DNA from: Sodalis sp. dw_96
GTDB lineage: Bacteria; Pseudomonadota; Gammaproteobacteria; Enterobacterales; Enterobacteriaceae
NCBI RefSeq assembly: GCF_018449575.1
Contig: NZ_JAAVUT010000019.1
Coordinates: forward strand, 40,780-104,779
Length of the DNA stretch: 64,000 bases
Reading direction: 5' to 3'
The position numbers and the translations under genes were made by a program. The notes beneath the pieces were generated by a model, which saw only the letters and a program-made list of their open reading frames with translations, had not been told where the DNA came from and made no database searches. Below, piece after piece: positions 51,320-60,489 of this stretch. The number at the start of each line of letters is the position of its first letter. Position 1 is the stretch's first letter.

Positions 51320-54300
51320 ATGCTGACGACGGATAATATCCAATCAAATGCATCTATTCCGGGCAGAAAAGATGAAGGAAATAATAATAAAACGCCATTA
51401 TTAGAGAAATTTAATTCTATAAAAAATATAAATAATAACGGAGCAACGGTCGATGATATTACTATCGACGTTCAGCTCGGCAATAATGATGCGGATACCG
51501 TCGGCAACGAAATTCCCGCAGCGTTTCCCGCCAGGCCCACCAGCGGAAAGGTGGATTGGGGTAAATCAGTCCTAAGCTGGGGTACAAAAATCATAACGCT
51601 CATGGCCGGTCTGATGGGCGGCGGGGCGATAGGCTACTATTTACGTTATGGCAACGCCGGGGAGCATGGCAATCACTGGCGGTCGGCATTACCCGCCAAC
51701 GAACGGCAAGAGTTGAGTGAGATACTTGCCATTGTTCACAACGATTCAGTGGGGGATTTTTTATCAGGCGCTCCGCGTGAGATGCGTTTTACCGAGGCGT
51801 TAATCCGCGCCTTTGCCCATATCCGTGTATTAAATAATGTGTCTGATACACCATCGATACCACCGCCTGCGGCAGATAATAATTTACTCTTTCCGACAAC
51901 AGCCTTGATAAGAAACACCGATCTATCATGGCAGAATAGCAGGGAAAGCTACCGGCCCAGTACTATGAAATATCCAAGCTCTCCCCCGATTTTTTTTACT
52001 TCCAAACCAGATAAAAGCCAGCGGCGGAAACAAAAGAAGCGGATAGCGGCGGAGCGGCTGCGAGTGAATACGGCGCGGATGAAGAGGGGCGGGCAGACTG
52101 AAATGGGATATTCTCCGGCAGTGGAGTGTATCTTCAAAAGCAACAAACTGAATTATTGGATGCGTATGTTTAATAATAAATTAAGATATTCGATTTTGAA
52201 TATAGAGTTAAACAAAGGCACGTGGAGTTCGAATTATGCTTTGATGTCTGATACATATTTTGAACATGCAAATAAGAGCGTTAGGATACCACCTGCTCGA
52301 AAAAGCCCGCAGGTGGGAGATCGATGGTTGCATACCTATGGCCTGTCCCGTGAATTTTTGGGAACAAGTGAGAATATGAACAGGGATTTGATCGATACAA
52401 TGTTAAGCGAGATTATATACAGAAAGTTTGGTTTATCTCTTTCATCTGAGCAGTTTTCAAGAATGGTTGAGTTAAATTCAACCTATAAAAGGGATCCACA
52501 AGATAATAATGAACCTTTAAAACATTTTTTTCACGGAAGTTATCCTGTTAGGGAAATTTTTTTAAAAGAGCCTTATAAATACTTTTTTGAATTATCTCCA
52601 TCGGGGAAAAAGCATTTTACCGTACTAAACACCACAATTAAAGAATCAGATGCTGATAATCTTCTATCTTATTTGGAATTTATTATAAACGGAGAAACAC
52701 CCAATGTAATGGATGAATTTTACCATATATTGAAGTTTATCAGCGCAAGCCAGGATATTGATGATGCCTATATTGTCATGGCAAAAAATCGGCTGGTGGC
52801 CGCATTATTTCCTATAATCAATGATGTGCTTTACCAGGAAGTGAGAAACATTGTCGAACATTGGATGGATGGCCTGATCGAGGAAAAATTAGTCGGTTTT
52901 TCTACTTCGGAAGGTCGTTTTATGGTGCCGGGTATCGTTGCCATCACTGAGCCGACAGGAGGAATATTGATCTCCCTGGCTACCGGGGCTCTTTATCTAT
53001 GGACGCCAAACGACGTGTCCCATGAGCTGAAAAGCTTTATTTGCGGCCATCTTTCAGTCCAGCAGCAGGAGTGGTTTGAGTCTGTCTCCATAACGCCTTA
53101 TCTGGACGTGGACGCCTGCGTTTTATACCCCGCTATCATCTTAATGGCTTCAACTGATATTTGGCACGATCTTAAAAACTTGGATATTGAAAAATTAGAT
53201 GAGCACCTTGATTATCATTCTTTAGCTATTGCCGGTTTGACAGACAGCAACCATGATCCTGCCCTACAACAGCGTTTGCTAGCCGCCGCTAACGCTGTTT
53301 CAATCCTGGCCTTTTTTATCGCCGGCGGTTCACCTGCCGGCTGCGTTGCCATAATGTTGGGTAATCTGGCGGCGGGAGTGAGCAACGCTATATATCTCCA
53401 GCGCGCCCTTGACGAACAGGACCCGCAAAAGCGCGGGGAGGCGTGGCATTCCGCGCTTTTCAGTCTCTTTATTACCGGATTGGGCGGCGCGGGCGATCTG
53501 TATAGGCTGATAAAAGCCGAGGGTAGCCAAGGATATGCATTGCTCAATGGGGCGGTGACTCAACTCCAGCAGGTGCTCGGACGCGGTACCCTGGCTGAGG
53601 AGGCCGAGACATTTATCCAGGGGGATGCCCGTGAACGTGCGGTTATGCTTTTGAAGGGCTTGCTATCAGATACAGACACGCCGTTCGATATGTTCGGTAA
53701 AAACAGCGTTGAGGCAATGGTTAAGCTTTTGCGGATGTGCGGTCGAATCAGTGACGCACAATATCAATACGTACTTGAAAACTCGGCTATCTCCGACATT
53801 CTAGGCCAAAAAATTCCTATCGCCGACAAGGACCTGTTGCCCTCCATTCCTGCCGGCAATGTGATTGCCATCTTGGACAATGACAGCCATGAATTAAGGC
53901 TACTGCTGCTTTGCCTGGGTGATAATCGATTTGGCGGGTACAATTTACAAGAATTAGAACAGACAATTCCTTCTTCAGGATGGCAAGTGGTAAATAACCA
54001 TCATTTCCGCTTTATCAATGATGAACTGATGTTAAAAAATGGCAATTCAGCTACCGCCTACGTTGAGAAATTTCATGCTGAATTGATCGCTCCCGTTGAA
54101 GCGGAATTGATAGAGCGTGACAGTGCCATTGCGACCAAATTTAGACGTTATTGTAATCTATACAAATTTAATAATAATATTGAGGGCCTGCTTAATGGTG
54201 TGGAAAGATTTGCTCTCAATAATGGGTTTGATGATATTCAATATCGTGCCTTATTCATATTCGATCCCCGATTGGAAAATCACACAATCCGGCATTATGT

Positions 54301-57181
54301 TGTTGTAGCTAAACGGGGAGCTTGTAATTATATTCTGGAGCCTCATGCTGAAAATATCAGTTTTTTAAAATTACCGGATATCGAAGACGTCGCTATTCTA
54401 ACCGAGGAACAATGGGGCGAAAGCTTTAAAAACTCCGAGACCGGCGCCTTGGTCACTTATAAGGATTTTGCCACAGAACAAATGGCTCTAGACTATAAAC
54501 ACACATTCAATATCTATGGGGATAATGAGAAACTCCTTTCGTCGCCACCGGGTTTTATCGAGCTGATGGCACCCTCCGCCCCAATCACGTTCTCGATGTT
54601 CATGTCTCATTATGACGGAGTGGAACGACAACTGCTGCTGCAAAAAAAAGTGCGCGGCATCATTACGAAAGATCGAAAATCAAAAAATGATTATGAATTT
54701 ATACTATCGGTTTTGAAAAATATTAATGCCCTGACGAATGCACATAAAGAACAGCTGCTGACGCTGTATAGAGACAACCCGCAAAGCGCCATCAAGGGAA
54801 TCATTAACGACCCCGTACCTGTTGAAAGCTTTAACGATATGTTGCGCATCGAGCCGGGCAAGCTGGTACGTTTAACCGAGATGGATGACGGCGCAATTTC
54901 ACATATCATGATGTGCGTTGGAAACGGCAGATTTGCCAGCATGAATAATAGTATCCTGGATAGCGGGCTAACGGATGAAAAACGCATTCTAATCGGCGAG
55001 CAACTGGGTGTGTTCCATGAAGGAACGTTATGTTCATATGATCAAAACAACCGTTTTATCGTCGAGAAGGGGGATTTCTCGACCTTGAAGGTGCCGCATA
55101 AATCCCTTATGGAAATCGCGCAAGATCTTGACGGCAGGCCGGACAGTGAAAAAAACGGCATTCGCTTTGTACTGAATATGCTGGTGACCGGCAAAAAACT
55201 GGTGCCCCAGCAAGCCGATGCTCTTGAACGATTGGCCACCTTGATGATGAGTAAGCTTGATGGTGATATACTCTCGACAATAAAATTGAATAAATTTTTG
55301 GCTATAGATAAATATATTGATAATAATGCCGAACTTGAAAGGGTTCCAGCGGGGAAACTGGTGGTATTTTATACCGAAGAAAAGGATTTTCACCCGTTGG
55401 TTAGTCTTGGTAATAATCGTTTCGCCGGCGCCAATAATCATCTGATTAACCATGAAATCGATGCTAATAAGATAATAATTTCTTCGCAGGAAATAGGTGA
55501 TATTGTCGATGGTATAAGACTCAATAATCAAAACAACTTCAAAGTGGCGCTGGGTGATGTTAATTTGGAGAAAACCCGTATTTCTGCCTTACTGGGGCCG
55601 GATGGGCGTATTGAGTATGTTCGCGATGGGTTGAATAACTTGCAAATGGAAATTAAGGCCCATGGCGCGCTAGCCAGCATCAATCATTATGACGCTATTG
55701 AACTATCGGACATTATCAACGGTATACATCGCTCGCTATATCCGGATTTGCCCCTTAACCATATTGAGCTTATCTCTTGTTTTGGCGCTTTAGGCGGGCG
55801 CCGTTCGTCCGCCCAGGTTATTTCCAACAGGCTTGGCGCCACGGTTGAAAGCTATAGGGGTATCATCAGCGACAGTAAATCGCGCAAGCGGGGTTCAGGT
55901 ATTATGTTTATGCCCCGGCCTGGCTACGGCGTTGAAAGAATTCGGGAAAATGAGCGCTGGCACCGGAGAATCCATGATTTTATCGAAGATGCGCTAAGTC
56001 TGTTCGGCCATCTGCCGTTTCAACGCCATAGCCGGGCCATTAGTGAACACACGCCCTTCGCCATGGTGGTTATTGACGTCGTGCACTTTCTCAGGAAAGA
56101 AATCAGCGCCTCAACGCTGATACGTCAATATCCCGACCTGATGTCCGAAGAGTCTCTCCGCCAGGCCGCGTTGTTGGCAAACCCCACCAATAGGGAAGAG
56201 ATGCTGATAGCCGCCATGCTGACCATATTTTATGGTAACAGCGATATGACCAATGCCATGGATGCCTATATTTTGTCCAGGGAATATAAAAATCAGCCCT
56301 CAGGGCCGGTGGTGGTGAATGGCGAGAACTTGCGTCATTCGCTGCTTTGGGAAGATATCGAACCCTCACTGGCTACATTCCGGCAGCTGCCGTCGGTCAT
56401 TGTTGAAAACGATTTGTTAAGCGGGAGCAATATTTATGTTTCCATGGAAAACGATGAATCTGACCTAAAGGAATATATGATCCGCGTCGGCAGTGAATGT
56501 AATAATAAGAGACTATGGCCACTGTTGCTCGCCAACTTTTTTCGCGAGCAGTCGGAATCTTTTCCCATTTTGGCTGGTGTAAGGGAACAGGATATCTTAA
56601 GCATGGGATTCGACTTTACCCAATTTCATTTTTATTTGAATTCTTGGTTCAGAAATGATTTCAGCCTGCAAATAGACATGGTCGCCGCTGAGATCAGCCC
56701 CGAACCATGCCTGCCTGCGAACTATGTCCATTTTGCCGGCAGGGGACGGCGCGTCACAGATACCCGGGATGATATTGGATTGGGTCACTCTTTGCTATTG
56801 GAGCAGGAAGGATGGCTGGCTTTGCAGGTAAAAGAGACATTGGCCGTCGAACGCCCGTCCGGGCCCAGCCATAGCGCACAAGATGACGCAGTGACTTCAC
56901 CATTGCAGTCCATGTCCAGGGTCGTCATGACGCTGGTGGAAAATAATGAAAGATTTATTATGCTGCAGAGAAAAATTCCCAAGGAAATATTATCAAATCC
57001 GGGGGAGATCGCTTTCTTTATTGCCGGAGAGATTAATAAATACACACAAAGTATCAAGCTGGGGGCAAAAAACAGCCAGGACATCATACCTGTGAGGTCA
57101 AATTTATCAAATTTTGTCTATGGCGATCCCGTGGCCCTGCAAAAAAGCTGGATATTGATCAATTTGATCCACAATGATTAG
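51320..57181 (+). CDS. unrecognised 1,953-residue multidomain toxin/effector-like protein
   Basis: Not recognised as a whole. AAGGA 10 bases before the ATG at 51320 supports this start over a TTG at 51284. Residues 1-80 are polar, Asn/Ser/Thr/Ile-rich and probably disordered, without a Sec signal, as in type III effectors. A Gly-rich hydrophobic segment is at 87-108, and further ones at 658-693 (ILAFFIAGGSPAG...) and 711-731 (LFITGLGGAGDLYRLI). A module with PAGxLV, then H and LGNxRFAGxNN, occurs three times (from about 839, 1174 and 1339). Residues 1443-1520 have IKAHGALAS...YDAIELSDIING...IELISCFGALGGRRSSAQ. His1448 and Cys1487 fit a clan-CD (C80/CPD-like) dyad. The 5' and middle parts are AT-rich with many ATA, AGA and TTA codons, unlike neighbours. 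It occupies the arfB-nlpE position. It may be a secreted toxin or an effector. Function is inferred only. Confidence 0.75.
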   Translation: MLTTDNIQSNASIPGRKDEGNNNKTPLLEKFNSIKNINNNGATVDDITIDVQLGNNDADTVGNEIPAAFPARPTSGKVDWGKSVLSWGTKIITLMAGLMGGGAIGYYLRYGNAGEHGNHWRSALPANERQELSEILAIVHNDSVGDFLSGAPREMRFTEALIRAFAHIRVLNNVSDTPSIPPPAADNNLLFPTTALIRNTDLSWQNSRESYRPSTMKYPSSPPIFFTSKPDKSQRRKQKKRIAAERLRVNTARMKRGGQTEMGYSPAVECIFKSNKLNYWMRMFNNKLRYSILNIELNKGTWSSNYALMSDTYFEHANKSVRIPPARKSPQVGDRWLHTYGLSREFLGTSENMNRDLIDTMLSEIIYRKFGLSLSSEQFSRMVELNSTYKRDPQDNNEPLKHFFHGSYPVREIFLKEPYKYFFELSPSGKKHFTVLNTTIKESDADNLLSYLEFIINGETPNVMDEFYHILKFISASQDIDDAYIVMAKNRLVAALFPIINDVLYQEVRNIVEHWMDGLIEEKLVGFSTSEGRFMVPGIVAITEPTGGILISLATGALYLWTPNDVSHELKSFICGHLSVQQQEWFESVSITPYLDVDACVLYPAIILMASTDIWHDLKNLDIEKLDEHLDYHSLAIAGLTDSNHDPALQQRLLAAANAVSILAFFIAGGSPAGCVAIMLGNLAAGVSNAIYLQRALDEQDPQKRGEAWHSALFSLFITGLGGAGDLYRLIKAEGSQGYALLNGAVTQLQQVLGRGTLAEEAETFIQGDARERAVMLLKGLLSDTDTPFDMFGKNSVEAMVKLLRMCGRISDAQYQYVLENSAISDILGQKIPIADKDLLPSIPAGNVIAILDNDSHELRLLLLCLGDNRFGGYNLQELEQTIPSSGWQVVNNHHFRFINDELMLKNGNSATAYVEKFHAELIAPVEAELIERDSAIATKFRRYCNLYKFNNNIEGLLNGVERFALNNGFDDIQYRALFIFDPRLENHTIRHYVVVAKRGACNYILEPHAENISFLKLPDIEDVAILTEEQWGESFKNSETGALVTYKDFATEQMALDYKHTFNIYGDNEKLLSSPPGFIELMAPSAPITFSMFMSHYDGVERQLLLQKKVRGIITKDRKSKNDYEFILSVLKNINALTNAHKEQLLTLYRDNPQSAIKGIINDPVPVESFNDMLRIEPGKLVRLTEMDDGAISHIMMCVGNGRFASMNNSILDSGLTDEKRILIGEQLGVFHEGTLCSYDQNNRFIVEKGDFSTLKVPHKSLMEIAQDLDGRPDSEKNGIRFVLNMLVTGKKLVPQQADALERLATLMMSKLDGDILSTIKLNKFLAIDKYIDNNAELERVPAGKLVVFYTEEKDFHPLVSLGNNRFAGANNHLINHEIDANKIIISSQEIGDIVDGIRLNNQNNFKVALGDVNLEKTRISALLGPDGRIEYVRDGLNNLQMEIKAHGALASINHYDAIELSDIINGIHRSLYPDLPLNHIELISCFGALGGRRSSAQVISNRLGATVESYRGIISDSKSRKRGSGIMFMPRPGYGVERIRENERWHRRIHDFIEDALSLFGHLPFQRHSRAISEHTPFAMVVIDVVHFLRKEISASTLIRQYPDLMSEESLRQAALLANPTNREEMLIAAMLTIFYGNSDMTNAMDAYILSREYKNQPSGPVVVNGENLRHSLLWEDIEPSLATFRQLPSVIVENDLLSGSNIYVSMENDESDLKEYMIRVGSECNNKRLWPLLLANFFREQSESFPILAGVREQDILSMGFDFTQFHFYLNSWFRNDFSLQIDMVAAEISPEPCLPANYVHFAGRGRRVTDTRDDIGLGHSLLLEQEGWLALQVKETLAVERPSGPSHSAQDDAVTSPLQSMSRVVMTLVENNERFIMLQRKIPKEILSNPGEIAFFIAGEINKYTQSIKLGAKNSQDIIPVRSNLSNFVYGDPVALQKSWILINLIHND

Positions 57182-57212
57182 CGAATTACGTACGTGCAGT
57201 CAGTCAATATAG

Positions 57213-57249
57213 CAAAAAATACCCGGCCGGTTGTGCCACCGGGCCGGGT
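57213..57249 (-). terminator. proS intrinsic terminator
   Basis: On the minus strand a GC-rich stem (ACCCGGCC.../...GGCCGGGT, 57221-57249, one bulged G) is followed by ATTTTTTGC. It ends transcription from proS between the repeat array and the giant gene. On the plus strand no T-run follows. Confidence 0.85.
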
Positions 57250-57267
57250 AGTCTATGTGTCGAAGCT

Positions 57268-57435
57268 CCACGTTGTGCCTTGCTGATTTCACCGGCCAGG
57301 CAGCAGACAATTTCGCTATGCCTGGCTGATTCATCGGCCTGGCAGCAGGCGTTATCGCTGCGCCTTGCTGATTCATCGGCCAGGCAGCAGGCATTATCGC
57401 TGTGCCTTGCTGATTTCACCCACCAGGTAATCGAC
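57268..57435 (-). repeat. 42-bp tandem repeat that includes the 3' end of proS
   Basis: Four contiguous 42-bp units: 57394-57435 (the last codons and stop of proS), 57352-57393, 57310-57351 and 57268-57309. Each contains a form of GATGAATCAGCAAGGCRCAGCG and CTGCTGCCWGGCC. The unit is 14 codons long. The first two end in TAA and the two farther ones are diverged. Confidence 0.92.
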
Positions 57436-59121
57436 GATCTCGCTGATTTTTATCATCTGTTTTTCACCGGAACCGCGGTGTTTATATTCGACCTCTTCAC
57501 TGTCGAGATTGCGATCGCCGATAACAATGGTATGCGGTATGCCAATCAGCTCCATGTCGGCGAACATGACCCCCGGCCGTTCCTTGCGATCGTCCAGCAG
57601 CACCTCAATGCCTTTGGCGCGCAAAGTCGCATATAAATCCTCGGCGGCATCTTTAACCCGAAAAGACTTATGCATATTCATCGGCAGGATGGCAACATGA
57701 AACGGCGCTATGGCTTCCGGCCACAAAATCCCGCGCTCATCATGGTTTTGTTCAATGGCCGCGGCCACGACACGGGTCACCCCGATACCGTAGCAGCCCA
57801 TGGTCAGCGTTTGGTTGCGTCCGTCTTCTCCCTGAACCGTGGCCTTCATCGCATCGGAATACTTGGTGCCGAGCTGGAAGATATGTCCCACTTCGATACC
57901 GCGTTTAATCAGCAGCGTGCCCTTGCCGTCAGGGCTGATGTCTCCTTCCACTACCTTGCGCAAATCGGCAACCTGCGGCAGCGGCAGATCGCGCTGCCAG
58001 TTGATGCCGAAATAATGCTTGCCGTCGATATTGGCACCGGCGCCAAAATCGCTCATGACCGCCACGCTGCGATCGACCACCAGCGGCAGCGGTAAATTCA
58101 CCGGTCCCAAGGAGCCGGGACCGGCGCCAATCGCCCGGCGGATCTCCTCTTCGCTGGCGAATTCCAGCGGGCTGGCCACCTGGGGAAGCTTCTCGGCCTT
58201 GATTTCGTTAAGCTGGTGATCGCCCCTTACCAGCAGCGCCACCAGGGGATAACCGGAATCTTCCCGGCCATGGACAATCAGGGTCTTGACGGTTTTTTCC
58301 ACCGGCAACGCAAACTGTTCCACCAACTGAGCGATGGTTTTGGCGTCGGGCGTATCCACCAGACGCAGCTCCTCGGCGGCTTCGCCACGCGGGGTAGCCG
58401 GCGCCACGGCTTCCGCCAGTTCGATATTGGCGGCGTAATCGGAACCGCTGGAAAAAACGATATCATCTTCGCCGCTGTCCGCCAGTACCTGAAACTCATG
58501 GGAAGCGCTGCCGCCGATGGAACCGGTATCGGCCTGCACGGCGCGGAAGTTCAGGCCCATGCGGGTGAATATCGCGCTGTAGGCTTGATACATCGCATCA
58601 TAGGTGGCCTGCAGGGATTCCTGCGTGGTGTGGAACGAATAAGCATCTTTCATGACAAATTCACGTGAGCGCATCACGCCGAAACGCGGGCGGACTTCGT
58701 CGCGGAATTTGGTTTGGATCTGGTAAAAGTTCAGCGGTAATTGTTTGTAGGAACTGATTTCATTGCGTACCAGATCGGTGATGACCTCTTCGTGAGTCGG
58801 GCCAAGCACGAACGGCCGCTCGCCGCGATCGTTAAAGCGCAGCAGCTCGGGGCCGTACTGCATCCAACGGCCGCTTTCCTGCCACAGGTCCGCCGGCTGG
58901 ACCACCGGCATGGATATTTCAATGGCGCCGGCATTATTCATCTCCTCGCGCACGATGGTTTCCACCTTGCGCAAAACCCGCAGTCCGGTAGGCAACCAGG
59001 TATAAAGGCCCGAGGCCAGCTTACGGATCATTCCGGCGCGCAGCATTAACTGATGGCTGATGACTTCTGCATCGGCGGGAGTTTCCTTAAGGGTGGAGAG
59101 TAGATATTGGCTAGTACGCAT
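57394..59121 (-). CDS. proS: proline--tRNA ligase
   Basis: Class II aminoacyl-tRNA synthetase with an editing insertion. It has 575 residues (572 in E. coli). It begins [44 protein letters not shown]. Motif 2 is in [32 protein letters not shown]. The INS editing domain is about 225-400, and motif 3 is [15 protein letters not shown]. The C-terminal end, [12 protein letters not shown], departs from the E. coli end (DYLVKQIKG) and is part of a 42-bp tandem duplication. Confidence 0.97.
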   Translation of the reverse strand: MRTSQYLLSTLKETPADAEVISHQLMLRAGMIRKLASGLYTWLPTGLRVLRKVETIVREEMNNAGAIEISMPVVQPADLWQESGRWMQYGPELLRFNDRGERPFVLGPTHEEVITDLVRNEISSYKQLPLNFYQIQTKFRDEVRPRFGVMRSREFVMKDAYSFHTTQESLQATYDAMYQAYSAIFTRMGLNFRAVQADTGSIGGSASHEFQVLADSGEDDIVFSSGSDYAANIELAEAVAPATPRGEAAEELRLVDTPDAKTIAQLVEQFALPVEKTVKTLIVHGREDSGYPLVALLVRGDHQLNEIKAEKLPQVASPLEFASEEEIRRAIGAGPGSLGPVNLPLPLVVDRSVAVMSDFGAGANIDGKHYFGINWQRDLPLPQVADLRKVVEGDISPDGKGTLLIKRGIEVGHIFQLGTKYSDAMKATVQGEDGRNQTLTMGCYGIGVTRVVAAAIEQNHDERGILWPEAIAPFHVAILPMNMHKSFRVKDAAEDLYATLRAKGIEVLLDDRKERPGVMFADMELIGIPHTIVIGDRNLDSEEVEYKHRGSGEKQMIKISEIVDYLVGEISKAQR

Positions 59122-59251
59122 AATAATCAGGTTCCAAAAGGACGGCTAAACGTCACGGCTGCTTAACGGCAGCGAAATATAAAAAGTGGCTTAGTTTACC
59201 AGTGCCGGCGGGCGGTCAAAAGAGACAGGACAAAAAATTAACCAAAAGCGT

Positions 59252-59962
59252 CTACTCAGCATCTTCAATGGCAATGACGTCGGCACTATTGCCGGATACG
59301 CGCCAGCGGATATTGAATTCCATCAGCCGTACCGCATAGGTTTGCTCGCCGGCGTGTGTTTTGCGATAGGCCGGGCGGGGATCCTGCGCCAGTACATCGG
59401 TGATGAAACGTTGCAGGTAGGGATAACGGGGGGCCAAGTCCTCCAAACGCGCGGCCGCGTTAGCGGAGAAACTCACCGCCATATGGGCGGAAGGGGCCTG
59501 TTGTGCAAAACCCGCCCGAGCCGCCGGGATACTCTCCGCATAAGGCAGATAAGGTTTGATATCCACCACCGGGGTACCGTCCACCAGATCCAGGCTGCCC
59601 AGTTCAAGTATCACCGCCGATTTGAGAATACGTATGCCGCGCAGGGCCACCAGGGACATGCCGAGAGCATTGGGCCGAAAGGTGGAACGGGTGGCGAACA
59701 CGCCGACCCGGCTATTGCCGCCCAGGCGCGGCGGGCGCACCGTGGGATGCCAGCCTTGACCCATGGTCTGGTTAAAGATGAACAGCAGCCAGATATGGCT
59801 GAACGACTCCAGACCGCGTACCGCCTCCGGCTGATTATAAGGCGCCAGTAAATGCAGTTCGCCGGTGCCGTCCGGCACCAGCCCCGGCTGTCGGGGTACC
59901 GCGAATTTCTCTTTATAGGGTGAGCGGATCACGCCGATTTGGCTAAGACCGAACTCGCTCAT
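59252..59962 (-). CDS. trmO: tRNA (adenine(37)-N6)-methyltransferase TrmO (YaeB/TsaA)
   Basis: SAM-dependent enzyme adding the N6-methyl to t6A37 of tRNA-Thr. It has 236 residues (235 in E. coli). The beta-barrel TsaA-like domain shows IGVIRSPYKEKFAVPRQPGL, LESFSHIWLLFIFN, GVFATRSTFRPNALGMS and LDLVDGTPVVDIKPYLPYAE. Its start overlaps the rcsF stop in ATGA, so the two are translationally coupled. Confidence 0.96.
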   Translation of the reverse strand: MSEFGLSQIGVIRSPYKEKFAVPRQPGLVPDGTGELHLLAPYNQPEAVRGLESFSHIWLLFIFNQTMGQGWHPTVRPPRLGGNSRVGVFATRSTFRPNALGMSLVALRGIRILKSAVILELGSLDLVDGTPVVDIKPYLPYAESIPAARAGFAQQAPSAHMAVSFSANAAARLEDLAPRYPYLQRFITDVLAQDPRPAYRKTHAGEQTYAVRLMEFNIRWRVSGNSADVIAIEDAE

Positions 59963-60369
59963 TGCGTCACTTTAAGCGCCGTACCCTGGCAGACCGCCTG
60001 TGCATAACACCCGGCCACCGACCTGACCATTTCGCATTGGTGCAACAAAACGGCGTTGCCCTTCATATGGGCTGCCCGTACCTGCATGTCTCTGCGCGCC
60101 GCGGCGATACTCGGCGGCGGATCCTGCAGATTGACCTGACAGGTTGAGCCATAGACTTCCCCTAAATCACGAAAGGGCTTGCCCACCAATTCTTCCGCGG
60201 ATTTATATAATTTTGCCGGTAGCGGGCGCACTGCGGGTTTATGGCTCGTTAAGGGGCTGCTCGACGGGGTGATGGCGGTATTTTGATTAGCGGTTGATGA
60301 CGCGGGCGAATGTATCCATGAACATCCTGTCAGCGAGAGCACCAAGATACATCCTGGTAAGGCACGCAT
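59959..60369 (-). CDS. rcsF: Rcs stress sensor lipoprotein RcsF
   Basis: Outer-membrane lipoprotein that detects envelope damage and relieves IgaA inhibition of the Rcs phosphorelay. It has 136 residues (134 in E. coli). Lipobox LTGC is at the end of a short signal, then a Ser/Pro/Thr-rich linker, then a globular domain with four Cys (STCQVN, HQCEMVRSVAGCYAQAVCQG) that form the two non-sequential disulfides known in RcsF. Confidence 0.95.
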   Translation of the reverse strand: MRALPGCILVLSLTGCSWIHSPASSTANQNTAITPSSSPLTSHKPAVRPLPAKLYKSAEELVGKPFRDLGEVYGSTCQVNLQDPPPSIAAARRDMQVRAAHMKGNAVLLHQCEMVRSVAGCYAQAVCQGTALKVTQ

Positions 60370-60434
60370 ACGTATTCCTCGGAGTGGAGTTGTTATTTAA
60401 CTGGCGCTATTGAATCAATGTACGGACCAAATAA

Positions 60435-60458
60435 CAAGGCGGGCCGAAGCCCGTCTTG
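60435..60458 (-). terminator. metNIQ intrinsic terminator
   Basis: CAAGGCGGGC-CGAA-GCCCGTCTTG, a 10-bp stem (one wobble). On the minus strand it is followed by TTATTT. It lies 32 bases after metQ. Confidence 0.65.
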
Positions 60459-60489
60459 ATAAAATCGCACTAAAGTGACAAATAAAATA

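Noticed and set aside
45541..57181. Type III secretion apparatus or integrase genes near the effector
   Set aside because: Every gene between ldcC and proS was accounted for. None resembles an apparatus part, regulator, integrase or transposase.
57280..57636. 118-codon plus-strand frame across the end of proS
   Set aside because: It is made of the 42-bp repeat read antisense plus the proS shadow.
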